A DNA stretch of 39,355 nucleotides from Candidatus Melainabacteria bacterium (GTDB lineage: Bacteria; Cyanobacteriota; Vampirovibrionia; 2-02-FULL-35-15): contig JACQBQ010000050.1 of assembly GCA_016201905.1 (NCBI GenBank), forward strand, positions 1 to 39,355. The letters are read 5' to 3'. How positions within the stretch are numbered: position 1 is the stretch's first letter; every line of letters begins with the position of its first letter. Below are positions 31,765-39,196 of the stretch, one piece after another. Both the position numbers and the translations under genes were made by a program. The notes beneath the pieces are model-generated. The model had not been told where the DNA came from. It saw only the letters and a list, made by a program, of their open reading frames with translations, and searched no databases.

Positions 31765-33378
31765 CTACTCCCACTCTATAGTAGATGGTGGTTTTGAGGT
31801 AATATCATAAACTACGCGATTTATTCCTGTAACTTCATTTACAAGACGCGTGCTGATCTTTTCTAAAACTTCATAGGGTAATTTAGCCCAGTCTGCAGTC
31901 ATACCATCTTCACTGGTTACAGCCCTAAGTACAATAGGGTGAGAATATGTTCTTTTGTCTCCCATAACCCCAACGCTTTGTATAGAAAGCAACACACCAA
32001 AAACCTGCCACACAGAATTATATAGACCCGCTTTGTTTAGTTCATCCCGAATTATAGAATCTGCTTCTCTGAGTATTTTAAGTTTTTCTTCTGTAACTTC
32101 ACCAATGATCCTAATAGCCAATCCAGGTCCAGGAAATGGATGCCTTTCGATTATTCTTTTTGGAACACTTAGCTGCTTTGCGATTTTCCTAACTTCATCT
32201 TTAAACAATTTTCTAAATGGTTCTACTAATTTAAATTGAAGGTCTTTTGGCAGTCCTCCTACATTATGGTGTGATTTGATTTTTACAGCAACTCTTTCAC
32301 CTGTTTTTGGATCAACATTTGAATCAGCCGACTCTATTACATCTGGATATAAAGTACCTTGTGCCAGATAATCAAATGGTCCGATTTTTTTGGACTCTTC
32401 TTCAAACACCCGAATAAACTCTCTTCCTATTATTTTTCTTTTTTCTTCAGGATCAATAATTCCTTTAAGTGAAGAAATAAATCTTTCTTTTGCATTTATG
32501 TAATGAACTTTTATATGAAATTCATTCTGAAAAGTGGTTAGCAATCTTTCAGGTTCACTTTTTCTCATAAAACCCTGATCAATAAACATACATGCCAGGT
32601 TTTCACCGATAGCTTTATGAAGCAAAAAAGCAAGCGTTGAGCTATCGACCCCGCCTGATAAAGCTAGTAAGACTCTTTTGTTTTCTACTTGTGCACGAAC
32701 CTGGCTTATTGAATCCTCAATAAACTTATCCATGGTCCAGCTTGGATTTGCACCACAAATACTTATTACGAAGTTTCTTAGAATTTCCTGTCCGTTCATT
32801 GTATGAATTACTTCAGGGTGAAACTGAACACCATAAAGTTTTTTCTCTCTGTTTGAAATAGCAGCACATGTGGTGTTCATCGTTTTTGCACTGATTGAAA
32901 AACCTGATGGCAATTCAGTAACACTGTCGCCATGACTCATCCAGCTAGTAAACTTACTTTCAAGATCTAAAAATAATTTGTCTTTTGGATTTATTTCCAA
33001 TATTGATTTACCATACTCATGCTTATTTGCCTGAACGACTTTTCCTCCAAGCATCTTTGTCATAAGTTGCATTCCATAACAAACACCTAAAACAGGAATT
33101 TCAAGATTAAATATTTCCGGATCACAGCTTGGTGCAAAATCAGCATAAACACTGTTTGGTCCACCAGATAAAATGATTCCCTTAGGTGCTATTTTTTTTA
33201 TTTGCTCTGTAGTAGTACGATAAGAGACTACTTCAGAGTAAACATTTAATTCTCTTACCCTTCTAGCTATAAGTTCTGAGTATTGTGAACCAAAATCTAT
33301 GACAATTACTGAGTCATAAAAATCCATATTAATATCGGTTTTATTGGTTTGAAGTAATTGCTGATTTGAGGTGTTCAT
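31765..33378 (-). CDS. guaA: GMP synthase (glutamine-hydrolysing)
   Basis: Last step of GMP synthesis: XMP + Gln + ATP to GMP. A 537-residue two-domain enzyme. The N-terminal class I amidotransferase (about 20-210) has [10 protein letters not shown] with the nucleophilic Cys and GVQFHPEV with the His-Glu pair. The ATP-pyrophosphatase domain has the PP-loop [12 protein letters not shown] (about 240-251) and the C-terminal dimerisation part ends [14 protein letters not shown], as always. An alternative start at residue 18 ([17 protein letters not shown]) is closer to the usual length. The gene is transcribed alone. Confidence 0.97.
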   Translation of the reverse strand: MNTSNQQLLQTNKTDINMDFYDSVIVIDFGSQYSELIARRVRELNVYSEVVSYRTTTEQIKKIAPKGIILSGGPNSVYADFAPSCDPEIFNLEIPVLGVCYGMQLMTKMLGGKVVQANKHEYGKSILEINPKDKLFLDLESKFTSWMSHGDSVTELPSGFSISAKTMNTTCAAISNREKKLYGVQFHPEVIHTMNGQEILRNFVISICGANPSWTMDKFIEDSISQVRAQVENKRVLLALSGGVDSSTLAFLLHKAIGENLACMFIDQGFMRKSEPERLLTTFQNEFHIKVHYINAKERFISSLKGIIDPEEKRKIIGREFIRVFEEESKKIGPFDYLAQGTLYPDVIESADSNVDPKTGERVAVKIKSHHNVGGLPKDLQFKLVEPFRKLFKDEVRKIAKQLSVPKRIIERHPFPGPGLAIRIIGEVTEEKLKILREADSIIRDELNKAGLYNSVWQVFGVLLSIQSVGVMGDKRTYSHPIVLRAVTSEDGMTADWAKLPYEVLEKISTRLVNEVTGINRVVYDITSKPPSTIEWE

Positions 33379-33436
33379 ACAAGTATTGCTGGCAATTTTA
33401 CACTCTCAAAGCCATATGAATTGCAAAGATACAGAA

Positions 33437-33937
33437 TTATTTAATAATTCCTTCTTCTTTAACTTTTTCTGTAAGTTCTTTTGCTTTCTTAATAAGCAGT
33501 GGAATATCTTTTAAAGCTACATCTGGATCAAAAATACTAAACCCAAAATTGTCTTTAAGTCCAACTTCTCTTCTTCTTAGCGTAGGAGAATCATAGCAAA
33601 GACCATCATACTCACCCCAACCGCCGTTCTTCTTAACAGAATAAGTTGCTCCTAGTTGTCCTAGAGCACTAAATGCTATTTTATCTTTTAAATAATTCAA
33701 TTGATCTGTGTTTTGTGCTTTCATAATTTTATCTTCAACACTTTCATGCCCCCAAGATTCTAGATAGATATTACTATCAGTAAAAACCCTTCTACAAGAC
33801 ATATCAAAATCTTTTAAATCTCCGTGAAGCATTTGTATAATTTCTTTCTTAGCCATTTCTAATTTATCAGTTGCTTGTTTCCTTGCAAGTGCTTCTTCTG
33901 CTTTATGTATTGGTACAAATCCTTGAATCCTTGACAT
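33437..33937 (-). CDS. Hypothetical soluble protein, 166 aa
   Basis: No family is recognised. An N-terminal helix rich in Ala/Glu/Lys (about 10-40) precedes a middle region with ALGQLGATYSVKKNGGWGEYDGLCYDSPTLRRREVG, and a helical, Lys-rich C-terminus follows. It has a strong Shine-Dalgarno sequence (AAAAAGGAG, 6 nt spacing). No signal peptide or transmembrane segment is seen. Transcribed alone, upstream of guaA on the same strand by 58 bp. Probably accessory. Confidence 0.6.
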   Translation of the reverse strand: MSRIQGFVPIHKAEEALARKQATDKLEMAKKEIIQMLHGDLKDFDMSCRRVFTDSNIYLESWGHESVEDKIMKAQNTDQLNYLKDKIAFSALGQLGATYSVKKNGGWGEYDGLCYDSPTLRRREVGLKDNFGFSIFDPDVALKDIPLLIKKAKELTEKVKEEGIIK

Positions 33938-34049
33938 ATTTAACTCCTTTTTAAAACAATCTTTAACAGCTAATGAATTAATTATAAATGAACTAATTTA
34001 AAAATACAAATTAAATTAATAATTTAACTTTAAAGCATAAGCAGGTACA

Positions 34050-34196
34050 TTAAACAGAAGGCAAAACAGGAAGCTCAACACTTTGTTTATGATCAATGTA
34101 TGTAATTTTTGGACTGTAACCCTCTGGGTCTGAAATCACATCATTTTCAAGAGGCATTGAGATGTCGATAAATTTCTTGGGCATAATTAGGGACAT
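34050..34196 (-). pseudogene. N-terminal remnant of a metal-dependent cyclase (kynurenine formamidase-like)
   Basis: An ATG at 34196 opens 48 codons: PKKFIDISMPLENDVISDP, then YSPKITYIDHKQSVE and a stop after LPVLPSV. This is the conserved N-terminus of the PF04199 cyclase family (DIS-P-L-E-N-D-V-x-S-D-P-x-G-Y and Y-I-D-H). Normal members have about 200 or more further residues containing the HxGTHxDxPxH metal site, which is absent here. The gap downstream is AT-rich with no trace of the rest. It is a truncated gene remnant in the 380-bp gap between flanking genes. Confidence 0.6.
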
Positions 34197-34283
34197 CCTA
34201 TGAATTTAAAAATTTGACTTGAATAATTATAAAATTTTATAGGGATTCCACTATGCTCTATTATAAAAATAAACAGTAACCGC

Positions 34284-34312
34284 TTTAGATAGGTATTTTA
34301 GATAGGTATAAT
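34284..34312 (+). promoter_or_regulatory. Tandem 13-bp repeats overlapping the promoter of the VWD-like gene
   Basis: TTTAGATAGGTAT occurs twice head-to-tail (34284-34296 and 34297-34309). A perfect TATAAT (34307-34312) overlaps the end of the second copy and ATG follows 5 nt later at 34318. TTTAGA in the first copy sits at -35 spacing (17 bp). This looks like a direct-repeat operator over a leaderless promoter. Confidence 0.5.
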
Positions 34313-34317
34313 TAAGT

Positions 34318-35109
34318 ATGCAAATGACTCTTAAAAAAAGAATCGTTGTAATTTGTATGGGTATTTTTATTCTAAATACCTTGTTTTTTGTGTCAAGTCG
34401 GCCTCACTTAATAAAAGAAATAAAAGAGTGTTATGCATCAGGTTCGGTAATTGTTATTAATAAACACATTACAGATCGCATAATTGATAAGGTTAAAACT
34501 TTGCATTTACTACTACCTGCTGCAGCAGGTGGTGGTGGTGATCCCCATTTCATAGGTTTTGTAAATGCTGGCAAGCAAGTAACCTATGATGTACAAGGAG
34601 ATCCTAACAAAATCTATAATATTTTAAGTGATAAAGACCTACAATTTAATGCTAGATTTCTTCCATTTTTTAAAAAAGGAGCAAATATTATGGGTGAATT
34701 TGGGATAAAAATAGGTTCTAGCACCATAGACATTAAAAGAGATGATTCTCCACCAAGAGTAAACAACAAACCTATGAAATTAGATGAAATTATAAGACTA
34801 GAAGATGGTAGTGTTTCGTGGTATGGGAAAAATTTGCTTATCAAAACCAAAGAATATTCTATAAGCATAAGCAGGGAGCAACTAAGCACTTACCCATTCA
34901 CAAGACACCTAGACTTTACTGTATCAGTTAATAAATGTGGTGTTCTTCAGGATGGAGTAGCTCCACATGGTCTTTTAGGACAAACAGCAAGTGGCTGCCA
35001 AGGAAAAAATACAATTCAAGGAAACTACAAAGACTATGAAGTTTCAGATTTATTTGGTGATGATTTTAAATATAATAGATATGATCCAATCCCTAAGTGG
35101 GTTTGCTAG
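34318..35109 (+). CDS. Secreted VWD-like protein
   Basis: A 263-residue exported protein with a signal/anchor helix (about 6-25) in its N-terminus. After a Gly-rich hinge comes GDPHF (74-78) with VTYDVQGDPNKIYNILSDKDLQFNARF, the start of a von Willebrand factor type D-like domain. The end has PHGLLGQTASGCQG (216-229), the other hallmark of VWD and related root-cap/ITIH-type domains. These are extracellular domains in animals and plants and occur in some bacterial surface proteins. Disulfides are few (Cys at 38, 207, 227, 263). No sorting signal is seen. The next gene follows within 14 bp. Confidence 0.65.
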   Translation: MQMTLKKRIVVICMGIFILNTLFFVSSRPHLIKEIKECYASGSVIVINKHITDRIIDKVKTLHLLLPAAAGGGGDPHFIGFVNAGKQVTYDVQGDPNKIYNILSDKDLQFNARFLPFFKKGANIMGEFGIKIGSSTIDIKRDDSPPRVNNKPMKLDEIIRLEDGSVSWYGKNLLIKTKEYSISISREQLSTYPFTRHLDFTVSVNKCGVLQDGVAPHGLLGQTASGCQGKNTIQGNYKDYEVSDLFGDDFKYNRYDPIPKWVC

Positions 35110-35123
35110 GTAATAATTTTATT

Positions 35124-35606
35124 ATGCCAGCATATTTGATTCCTATTTCAGGTACTTCAAAACCAGTTACTTTGCAATGGAATGCTCACATATGTGGAAG
35201 AAAAAAAGCTTTTCCACATGAACTTGTAATCAAAGAATTTGAAAGATCAATAAGAGATAATTCTGATTACCCACTTGGAAGTTTAACTTTAATGAATAAA
35301 GCTGACTTTGCTGAGTTTGAACTTCATTTGCCATATAGACATAAGACAAAACTTGCAACTGATCTTGCACACTCATCTGCAGGTTTTTATATTTTCCAAT
35401 ATGTTGGAGGATTTAAAACGTTTGTTGAGAAGCATGGAGATATTGACATACTTGTAAATAAACATTCTTTAAAAACTCTTACAAACGAAATTTATGACGG
35501 ACTAATTTTAACTAATGGAGATGAAATTACATTTACAGAAGGAGGCAAAGGTAATCTAAAGTTCTATGCAGAAAGCTTTAGATTTTCTTTAAAGCTAGGT
35601 GAATAA
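35124..35606 (+). CDS. Hypothetical protein, 160 aa
   Basis: No family is recognised. It is mixed alpha/beta, with YLIPISGTSKPVTLQWNAHICGRKKAFPHELVIKEFERSIRDN at the N-terminus and YRHKTKLATDLAHSSAGFYIF in the middle. No signal peptide. I start at ATG 35124 rather than an in-frame ATG at 35097, which would overlap the VWD-like gene. It lies 14 bp after that gene and is probably co-expressed with it, so it could act in the same process. Confidence 0.6.
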   Translation: MPAYLIPISGTSKPVTLQWNAHICGRKKAFPHELVIKEFERSIRDNSDYPLGSLTLMNKADFAEFELHLPYRHKTKLATDLAHSSAGFYIFQYVGGFKTFVEKHGDIDILVNKHSLKTLTNEIYDGLILTNGDEITFTEGGKGNLKFYAESFRFSLKLGE

Positions 35607-35632
35607 AAAGAAGTTATAAAATGATGAAAATT

Positions 35633-35705
35633 AGCTGTCTAGTACAGAAAGTTTCGAACAAGAATTATAGAACATAATGGGCAGGTTCACATTCCAGAGC
35701 TGGCT
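35633..35705. repeat. 73-bp dispersed repeat B, copy 1
   Basis: About 77% identical to 37267-37338. The best-kept blocks are AGCTGT-TAGTACAG, TTCGAAC and CCAGA-TGGCT. It is intergenic, between two convergent genes, with no strong fold. Confidence 0.55.
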
Positions 35706-35713
35706 AGTATAAA

Positions 35714-35980
35714 TCATTTCTCCTTTTGATTAAATTCTTTTGCATATTTTACACCAGCTAAAAAACCAGCTTGTGCAATTTTAGATAGTGCTTGACGGCT
35801 CATTTGTTGCCTACTAATCTCTTCTAAAAAAGCTGCTTCAATAGGGACTAAATCAATAGGCACATAATCACCATATGGAACAATTGATACAGTGACAGCT
35901 TCTAAAGCCTTCTGTTGTGACCTTGCTCTTAAAAATAACGTGGGTTGGACATATACATGATTGAAATAAGCTCTATTCAT
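35714..35980 (-). CDS. Small hypothetical protein, 88 aa
   Basis: No family is recognised. It contains PTLFLRARSQQKALEAVTVSIVPYG, then an Asp/Pro/Ile-rich segment and a helical C-terminus (EEISRQQMSRQALSKIAQAGFLAGVKYAKEF). It has an excellent Shine-Dalgarno sequence, AAAGGAGA, 8 nt before ATG 35980, supporting that it is real. No signal peptide. It lies between two repeats and is convergent to the VWD-linked gene. Confidence 0.55.
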   Translation of the reverse strand: MNRAYFNHVYVQPTLFLRARSQQKALEAVTVSIVPYGDYVPIDLVPIEAAFLEEISRQQMSRQALSKIAQAGFLAGVKYAKEFNQKEK

Positions 35981-36074
35981 ATTCTATTTCTCCTTTAATT
36001 TAAAGATCATTATAAACCATAAAGGACATATTTACATACCCAAATTGGTTCTGGTTCCATGATTTGTTCTAACT

Positions 36075-36236
36075 AATAAACCGACTTCTTTTTAACTTCG
36101 CTATCCCTGGGGCAAGCCCGCAGGGTATTTCGCGAAGTTAATGACTTCGTCCACCAGTCGTCGGAAAAGTCGGTTTGTTATTCGTCGCTTAGATCTCTCG
36201 TGGCAAGCCACGGAGTATTACGCTCCTTCATAATAA
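36075..36236. repeat. 162-bp structured dispersed repeat, copy 2
   Basis: About 98% identical to 13729-13889, with the same nested stems and the same GGCAAGCC-tipped hairpins. The flanks differ from copy 1: here a 3' piece of repeat B (TTTACATACC...AATTGGTT, about 36031-36050) precedes it, and the secreted Cys-rich gene follows. A degenerate version of the second hairpin lies at 37204-37247. Confidence 0.8.
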
Positions 36237-36293
36237 TGCTTTTTACAACATCGTTTATCGAGTATTTAATTGTTACTTTTTAAAGTGTCTGGT

Positions 36294-36299
36294 TATAAT
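36294..36299 (+). promoter_or_regulatory. Perfect TATAAT before the secreted Cys-rich gene
   Basis: TATAAT lies 8 nt before ATG 36308, with TTGTTA (36270-36275) 18 bp upstream as a 4/6 match to -35. No Shine-Dalgarno sequence is present. Confidence 0.55.
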
Positions 36300-36307
36300 A
36301 GCTTAAT

Positions 36308-37183
36308 ATGAAGCGATATCTATTTTTAATTTTGGTTTTTCTGTCTTCAATAATTTTCTTCTTACGAGCTCAAGGCCAAACTGATTTCTTAAATCAAACT
36401 TCTTCTAGTAGTGGGTCACTTGCTACTTCATCATCTTCATCAGGCTCACAGTGTGATATAGAACTTTCTAAGACAATTACAAATGTTAGCTATCCGAATG
36501 GTTGTACTGTTGAAGGCAAAAATATAACTTGTTGCCCCTTATCTCAACTCGGGGTGGGTTTTATCACTTATGGTGACAGCCTGGGTGATGACTTGAATGA
36601 TCTAATAGTTTCCTGGACTGTAGACTGCTCATCTAAGAAAGTTACATTTACTGGCAGCGGTGAATCTGCATGCCTTGCAACTGCAACAACATTATGTGGA
36701 GAAGTTAATAACATGGATAGTTCACCGAAGATTTGTAATCTGCCATCAAGTTCAGTTTGCTGCCCAGGGATTTTGCCAACTCCTCTACCCACTCCTGAAG
36801 AACCTGAAATTATAAAAAGTCTAAACAGAATAATTGAGACAGAAGGCAAAGCTGTTGATAAATTAAGAGACGGTAAAATAGATAAGACTTTTGATAATCT
36901 AAATCCTGCACTAAGAGATCTAAAGTCATTCAGGGTAGATCTATTTCCAACAGATAGCTTGGTTCACAATGCAAGAGATGAAGTAAAAATAAGAATGAAA
37001 AATAATTTAAGTTGTGCAATAAAACATGATGATAAAGCAAGTAAAATACTTAGATCAGCTTTGAAGGATGGGGGAAGTTCAAAATTAGAATTAAATGCAT
37101 ATGATGAGTTAAAAAAAGCTCAAAATTGCAAACAAAAACTTTTAGAAGATCTTGAGTTCCTGGAAAAACACAAGAAAAAATAA
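36308..37183 (+). CDS. Secreted Cys-rich protein, 291 aa
   Basis: No family is recognised. A signal peptide (about 1-23, ending near RAQGQ) is followed by a Ser-rich low-complexity stretch (about 31-46). A Cys-rich middle (about 48-155) has about 11 cysteines including two CC pairs (CCPLS and CCPGI) and CSSK/CLAT, probably disulfide-bonded. A PTPLPTPEEPE linker separates this from a Lys/Glu-rich alpha-helical C-terminus (about 170-291). It is probably exported, and the helical end may bind a partner or the cell envelope. The gene is transcribed alone. Confidence 0.6.
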   Translation: MKRYLFLILVFLSSIIFFLRAQGQTDFLNQTSSSSGSLATSSSSSGSQCDIELSKTITNVSYPNGCTVEGKNITCCPLSQLGVGFITYGDSLGDDLNDLIVSWTVDCSSKKVTFTGSGESACLATATTLCGEVNNMDSSPKICNLPSSSVCCPGILPTPLPTPEEPEIIKSLNRIIETEGKAVDKLRDGKIDKTFDNLNPALRDLKSFRVDLFPTDSLVHNARDEVKIRMKNNLSCAIKHDDKASKILRSALKDGGSSKLELNAYDELKKAQNCKQKLLEDLEFLEKHKKK

Positions 37184-37203
37184 AGCGCTTTCACTTTAAT
37201 TTA

Positions 37204-37338
37204 CTATCCATGTGGCAAGCAAACAGAGTATTATGTTCCTTTACAAGCCTATTTAAAAAGGGAAAAAGCTGTTTAGTACAGGAAGTTCGAACTCGAATTA
37301 GAGAATACGAAGGGTATATTAACATACCAGAATTGGCT
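37204..37338. repeat. Degenerate hairpin of the 162-bp repeat plus repeat B copy 2
   Basis: CTATCCATGTGGCAAGC and GAGTATTATGTTCCTTTA (37204-37247) resemble the second hairpin module of the 162-bp repeat with lost pairing. Repeat B follows at 37267-37338. Together they fill the first part of the gene-free 598 bp between 37184 and 37781. Confidence 0.45.
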
Positions 37339-37442
37339 CCTGTAGCCTAAATAAAGCTATTTACTACAGTGTCAGATTACTTTATGTGTGTTTACTTAAA
37401 CACTAGTATTTTTTGTGCAGCCTTCACAACTGGAAAAACTTT

Positions 37443-37466
37443 AACCCACTGGGCATGGGTTTTTTA
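37443..37466 (+). terminator. Terminator-like hairpin in the gene-free region
   Basis: AACCCA-CTGGGCA-TGGGTT is followed by a T run. It is weak (6 bp stem). The surrounding 37370-37680 holds several CCCACTG and GGGGTA motifs but no convincing gene. Confidence 0.3.
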
Positions 37467-37680
37467 ATATCACCCTTGGGGTAGTATGGCCTACTATCTT
37501 AGAAAAAAAATTCTGTTAAAAAAATAGGATACCCTACTAAAGTAGCAGAGCATAGTTTTACCCACTGTCCCTTATTAACTTAGATGCTAAGTCTTAGAAG
37601 AAAACTTTTACCCCCCTGGCTTGGGGAATTGAGGTTGACGGGTGGGGTAGGTAATGATGGTACCTATGAGTATGTTCAGT

Positions 37681-37749
37681 GCCCACTGGGGTACATTGGG
37701 AACATGGGGTATAAATGCTGCAATTAAAGATGGTGTTACATACACACAA
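37681..37749. repeat. 69-bp direct repeat C, copy 1
   Basis: Same length as 38747-38815 and about 75% identical. The last 20 or more bases (AGATGGTGTTACATACACAC) are identical. It lies 32 bp downstream of the stop codon of the BRO-family gene on the minus strand. Confidence 0.65.
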
Positions 37750-37781
37750 AAAATTAATTATAAAAGTAACTACTAAAAGAT

Positions 37782-38651
37782 TTAGTTTTCTTCATTAACT
37801 TCACCTGCTAATTCTTTTTTCTTTTTCGGTAGATAATTCTCAGAAGTAATTATTCTTTTGCCTGCTTTTTGTTCTAATTCTCGTCTTGCATTTCCTGCAA
37901 CTGTACCACCATCTCTTGCAGCTTGAAGATTTTCTGGAAAGCCCTGGGCATCTCTTTTTACAGTAATTTCTTTTGTTGATGCTTCACCGAGCATACTAAA
38001 TATAAGTTCTAAGTCAGACATGTGGTCTCTCAAATTTTCCTTACCCTTTAAACTTTTATATTTTTTGTAATCAGCAGGAGTCATACCAAAAGTTGCTTTT
38101 GATATTTCAGAAGTTAATATCCCGAACTCTTTACCTTGTTTTACACTTCTTCTTGACCACTCAGAAGTAAGTTCTTCCCTAATTGCAATGCTACGCATTC
38201 TCTTTTCAATCCACTCTGGTGGATAACCTTTTGCTTCATATAAAGCTCTAGCTCTTTGAGATGCAAGTTCAGGATTTTCTATTTCTTGTATTCTTTCATA
38301 ACCAACCTTTGCTAGCCAGCGTTTAAAAGGTTCAGCTTTAGGGGATGGAATTGACTGAATAATTCTAAGCGTAGTTTCTGTATTAGCAACATCTGTTTCA
38401 CGCAGTTTCCCATCAGGAGCTTCCATTTTCAACTGTCCGATTTTTTCGGACACTTCAAAATAGCCTTCCTCTATAAGTTTTTTCTTAAGGTCAGACCAGT
38501 ATTTTCTTGGTCTGGTACTATCGGTTAAAACCTCAATTACGTCAACAATTGAAAACCACCATTCATTTTGATGAAAAACTTTTCTAATTTTTTTACCTTC
38601 AAAGAGAGCTACTTTTGTTATAGCTAATTCATTCTTTTTATTTTCTGCCAT
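37782..38651 (-). CDS. BRO-family (DinD-like) prophage-type protein
   Basis: A 289-residue protein. The Bro-N domain (about 12-105) includes GKKIRKVFHQNEWWFSIVDVIEVLTDS and KYWSDLKKKLIEEG, as in antirepressor-like proteins and DinD. A conserved C-terminal part follows (EELTSEWSRRSVKQGKEFGILTSEI, NLRDHMSDLELIFSMLGEA and GTVAGNARRELEQKAG), found in one group of bacterial BRO/DinD-like proteins; its function is unknown. No other phage genes are near. It is flanked by the two copies of repeat C. A weak Shine-Dalgarno-like AAGGGAA precedes the ATG. Confidence 0.85.
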   Translation of the reverse strand: MAENKKNELAITKVALFEGKKIRKVFHQNEWWFSIVDVIEVLTDSTRPRKYWSDLKKKLIEEGYFEVSEKIGQLKMEAPDGKLRETDVANTETTLRIIQSIPSPKAEPFKRWLAKVGYERIQEIENPELASQRARALYEAKGYPPEWIEKRMRSIAIREELTSEWSRRSVKQGKEFGILTSEISKATFGMTPADYKKYKSLKGKENLRDHMSDLELIFSMLGEASTKEITVKRDAQGFPENLQAARDGGTVAGNARRELEQKAGKRIITSENYLPKKKKELAGEVNEEN

Positions 38652-38746
38652 GGTTTAATTCCCTTGTAATTTTTACTGTATCTATATTACATCTTAAATT
38701 AACTTTATGGATTAATTTTCTAAAACAACAATTTCAAGCTTTAAAT

Positions 38747-38815
38747 AGCCACTGGGTGGGTTTGGGAACATAGGGTATCTTTGACATACTAAAAGATGGT
38801 GTTACATACACACAA
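38747..38815. repeat. 69-bp direct repeat C, copy 2
   Basis: It begins in AGCCACTGGG and ends in TTACATACACACAA, 2 bp before the stop codon of the 113-residue gene, on the same side relative to gene direction as copy 1. Confidence 0.65.
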
Positions 38816-38817
38816 CT

Positions 38818-39159
38818 TCAAACATTTTTAGCAACTGTTGAAAGAACTGCTTGTACTTCTTTAGTAGCATCTATGCATTTACCATCTTTTATTGCATACG
38901 CTTTTACAAACTCACCTTTAGTTTTTGCTTCTGTGTCATATAAGTAAAATGCAGCATATGTATCTAACCCTGGAATGTCATTTTTTAACATACCTTTTAC
39001 ATACATGCTTTTTTCTTTTGTTGAAGCAAATCTTTGTCCTATACCAAGATTTATCTCTCCTCCTTCTAATTCAACATGAGAAACACGTATTTGCCCACTC
39101 TGCCTTACTTTAGCAATTAAAAAGCTCTTATCACCTCTAAGTTTAATTTCATTCCCCAT
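38818..39159 (-). CDS. Hypothetical protein, 113 aa, possibly truncated at its 5' end
   Basis: No family is recognised. An all-beta-looking protein (KLRGDKSFLIAKVRQSGQIRVSHVELEGGEI) with a C-terminal helix. The ATG at 39159 has no Shine-Dalgarno sequence or -10. The frame stays open upstream, with the coding-like stretch RERTIGYLDFVRWL, to a stop at about 39223, just beyond the edge of the repeated gene at the right end. This suggests the original N-terminus was displaced by an insertion. Transcription may now read through from the upstream element. Confidence 0.5.
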   Translation of the reverse strand: MGNEIKLRGDKSFLIAKVRQSGQIRVSHVELEGGEINLGIGQRFASTKEKSMYVKGMLKNDIPGLDTYAAFYLYDTEAKTKGEFVKAYAIKDGKCIDATKEVQAVLSTVAKNV

Positions 39160-39196
39160 AAGCCATCTAACAAAATCTAAATAGCCTATCGTACGC

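Noticed and set aside
37267-37338. tRNA gene suggested by TTCGAAC near 37284
   Set aside because: No acceptor, D or anticodon stems can be formed around it; the segment belongs to repeat B.
37370-37780. Diversity-generating retroelement or retron
   Set aside because: The repeated segments differ at many base types, not only at adenines, and no reverse transcriptase is encoded in the window.
30063-38651. A prophage spanning the ORF6N and BRO-family genes
   Set aside because: No integrase, capsid, tail, terminase or lysis genes lie between them, and guaA sits in the middle.
37681-38815. Integron attC sites
   Set aside because: The trailing repeats lack paired GTTRRRY/RYYYAAC core sites and do not fold as imperfect hairpins; no integrase is visible.
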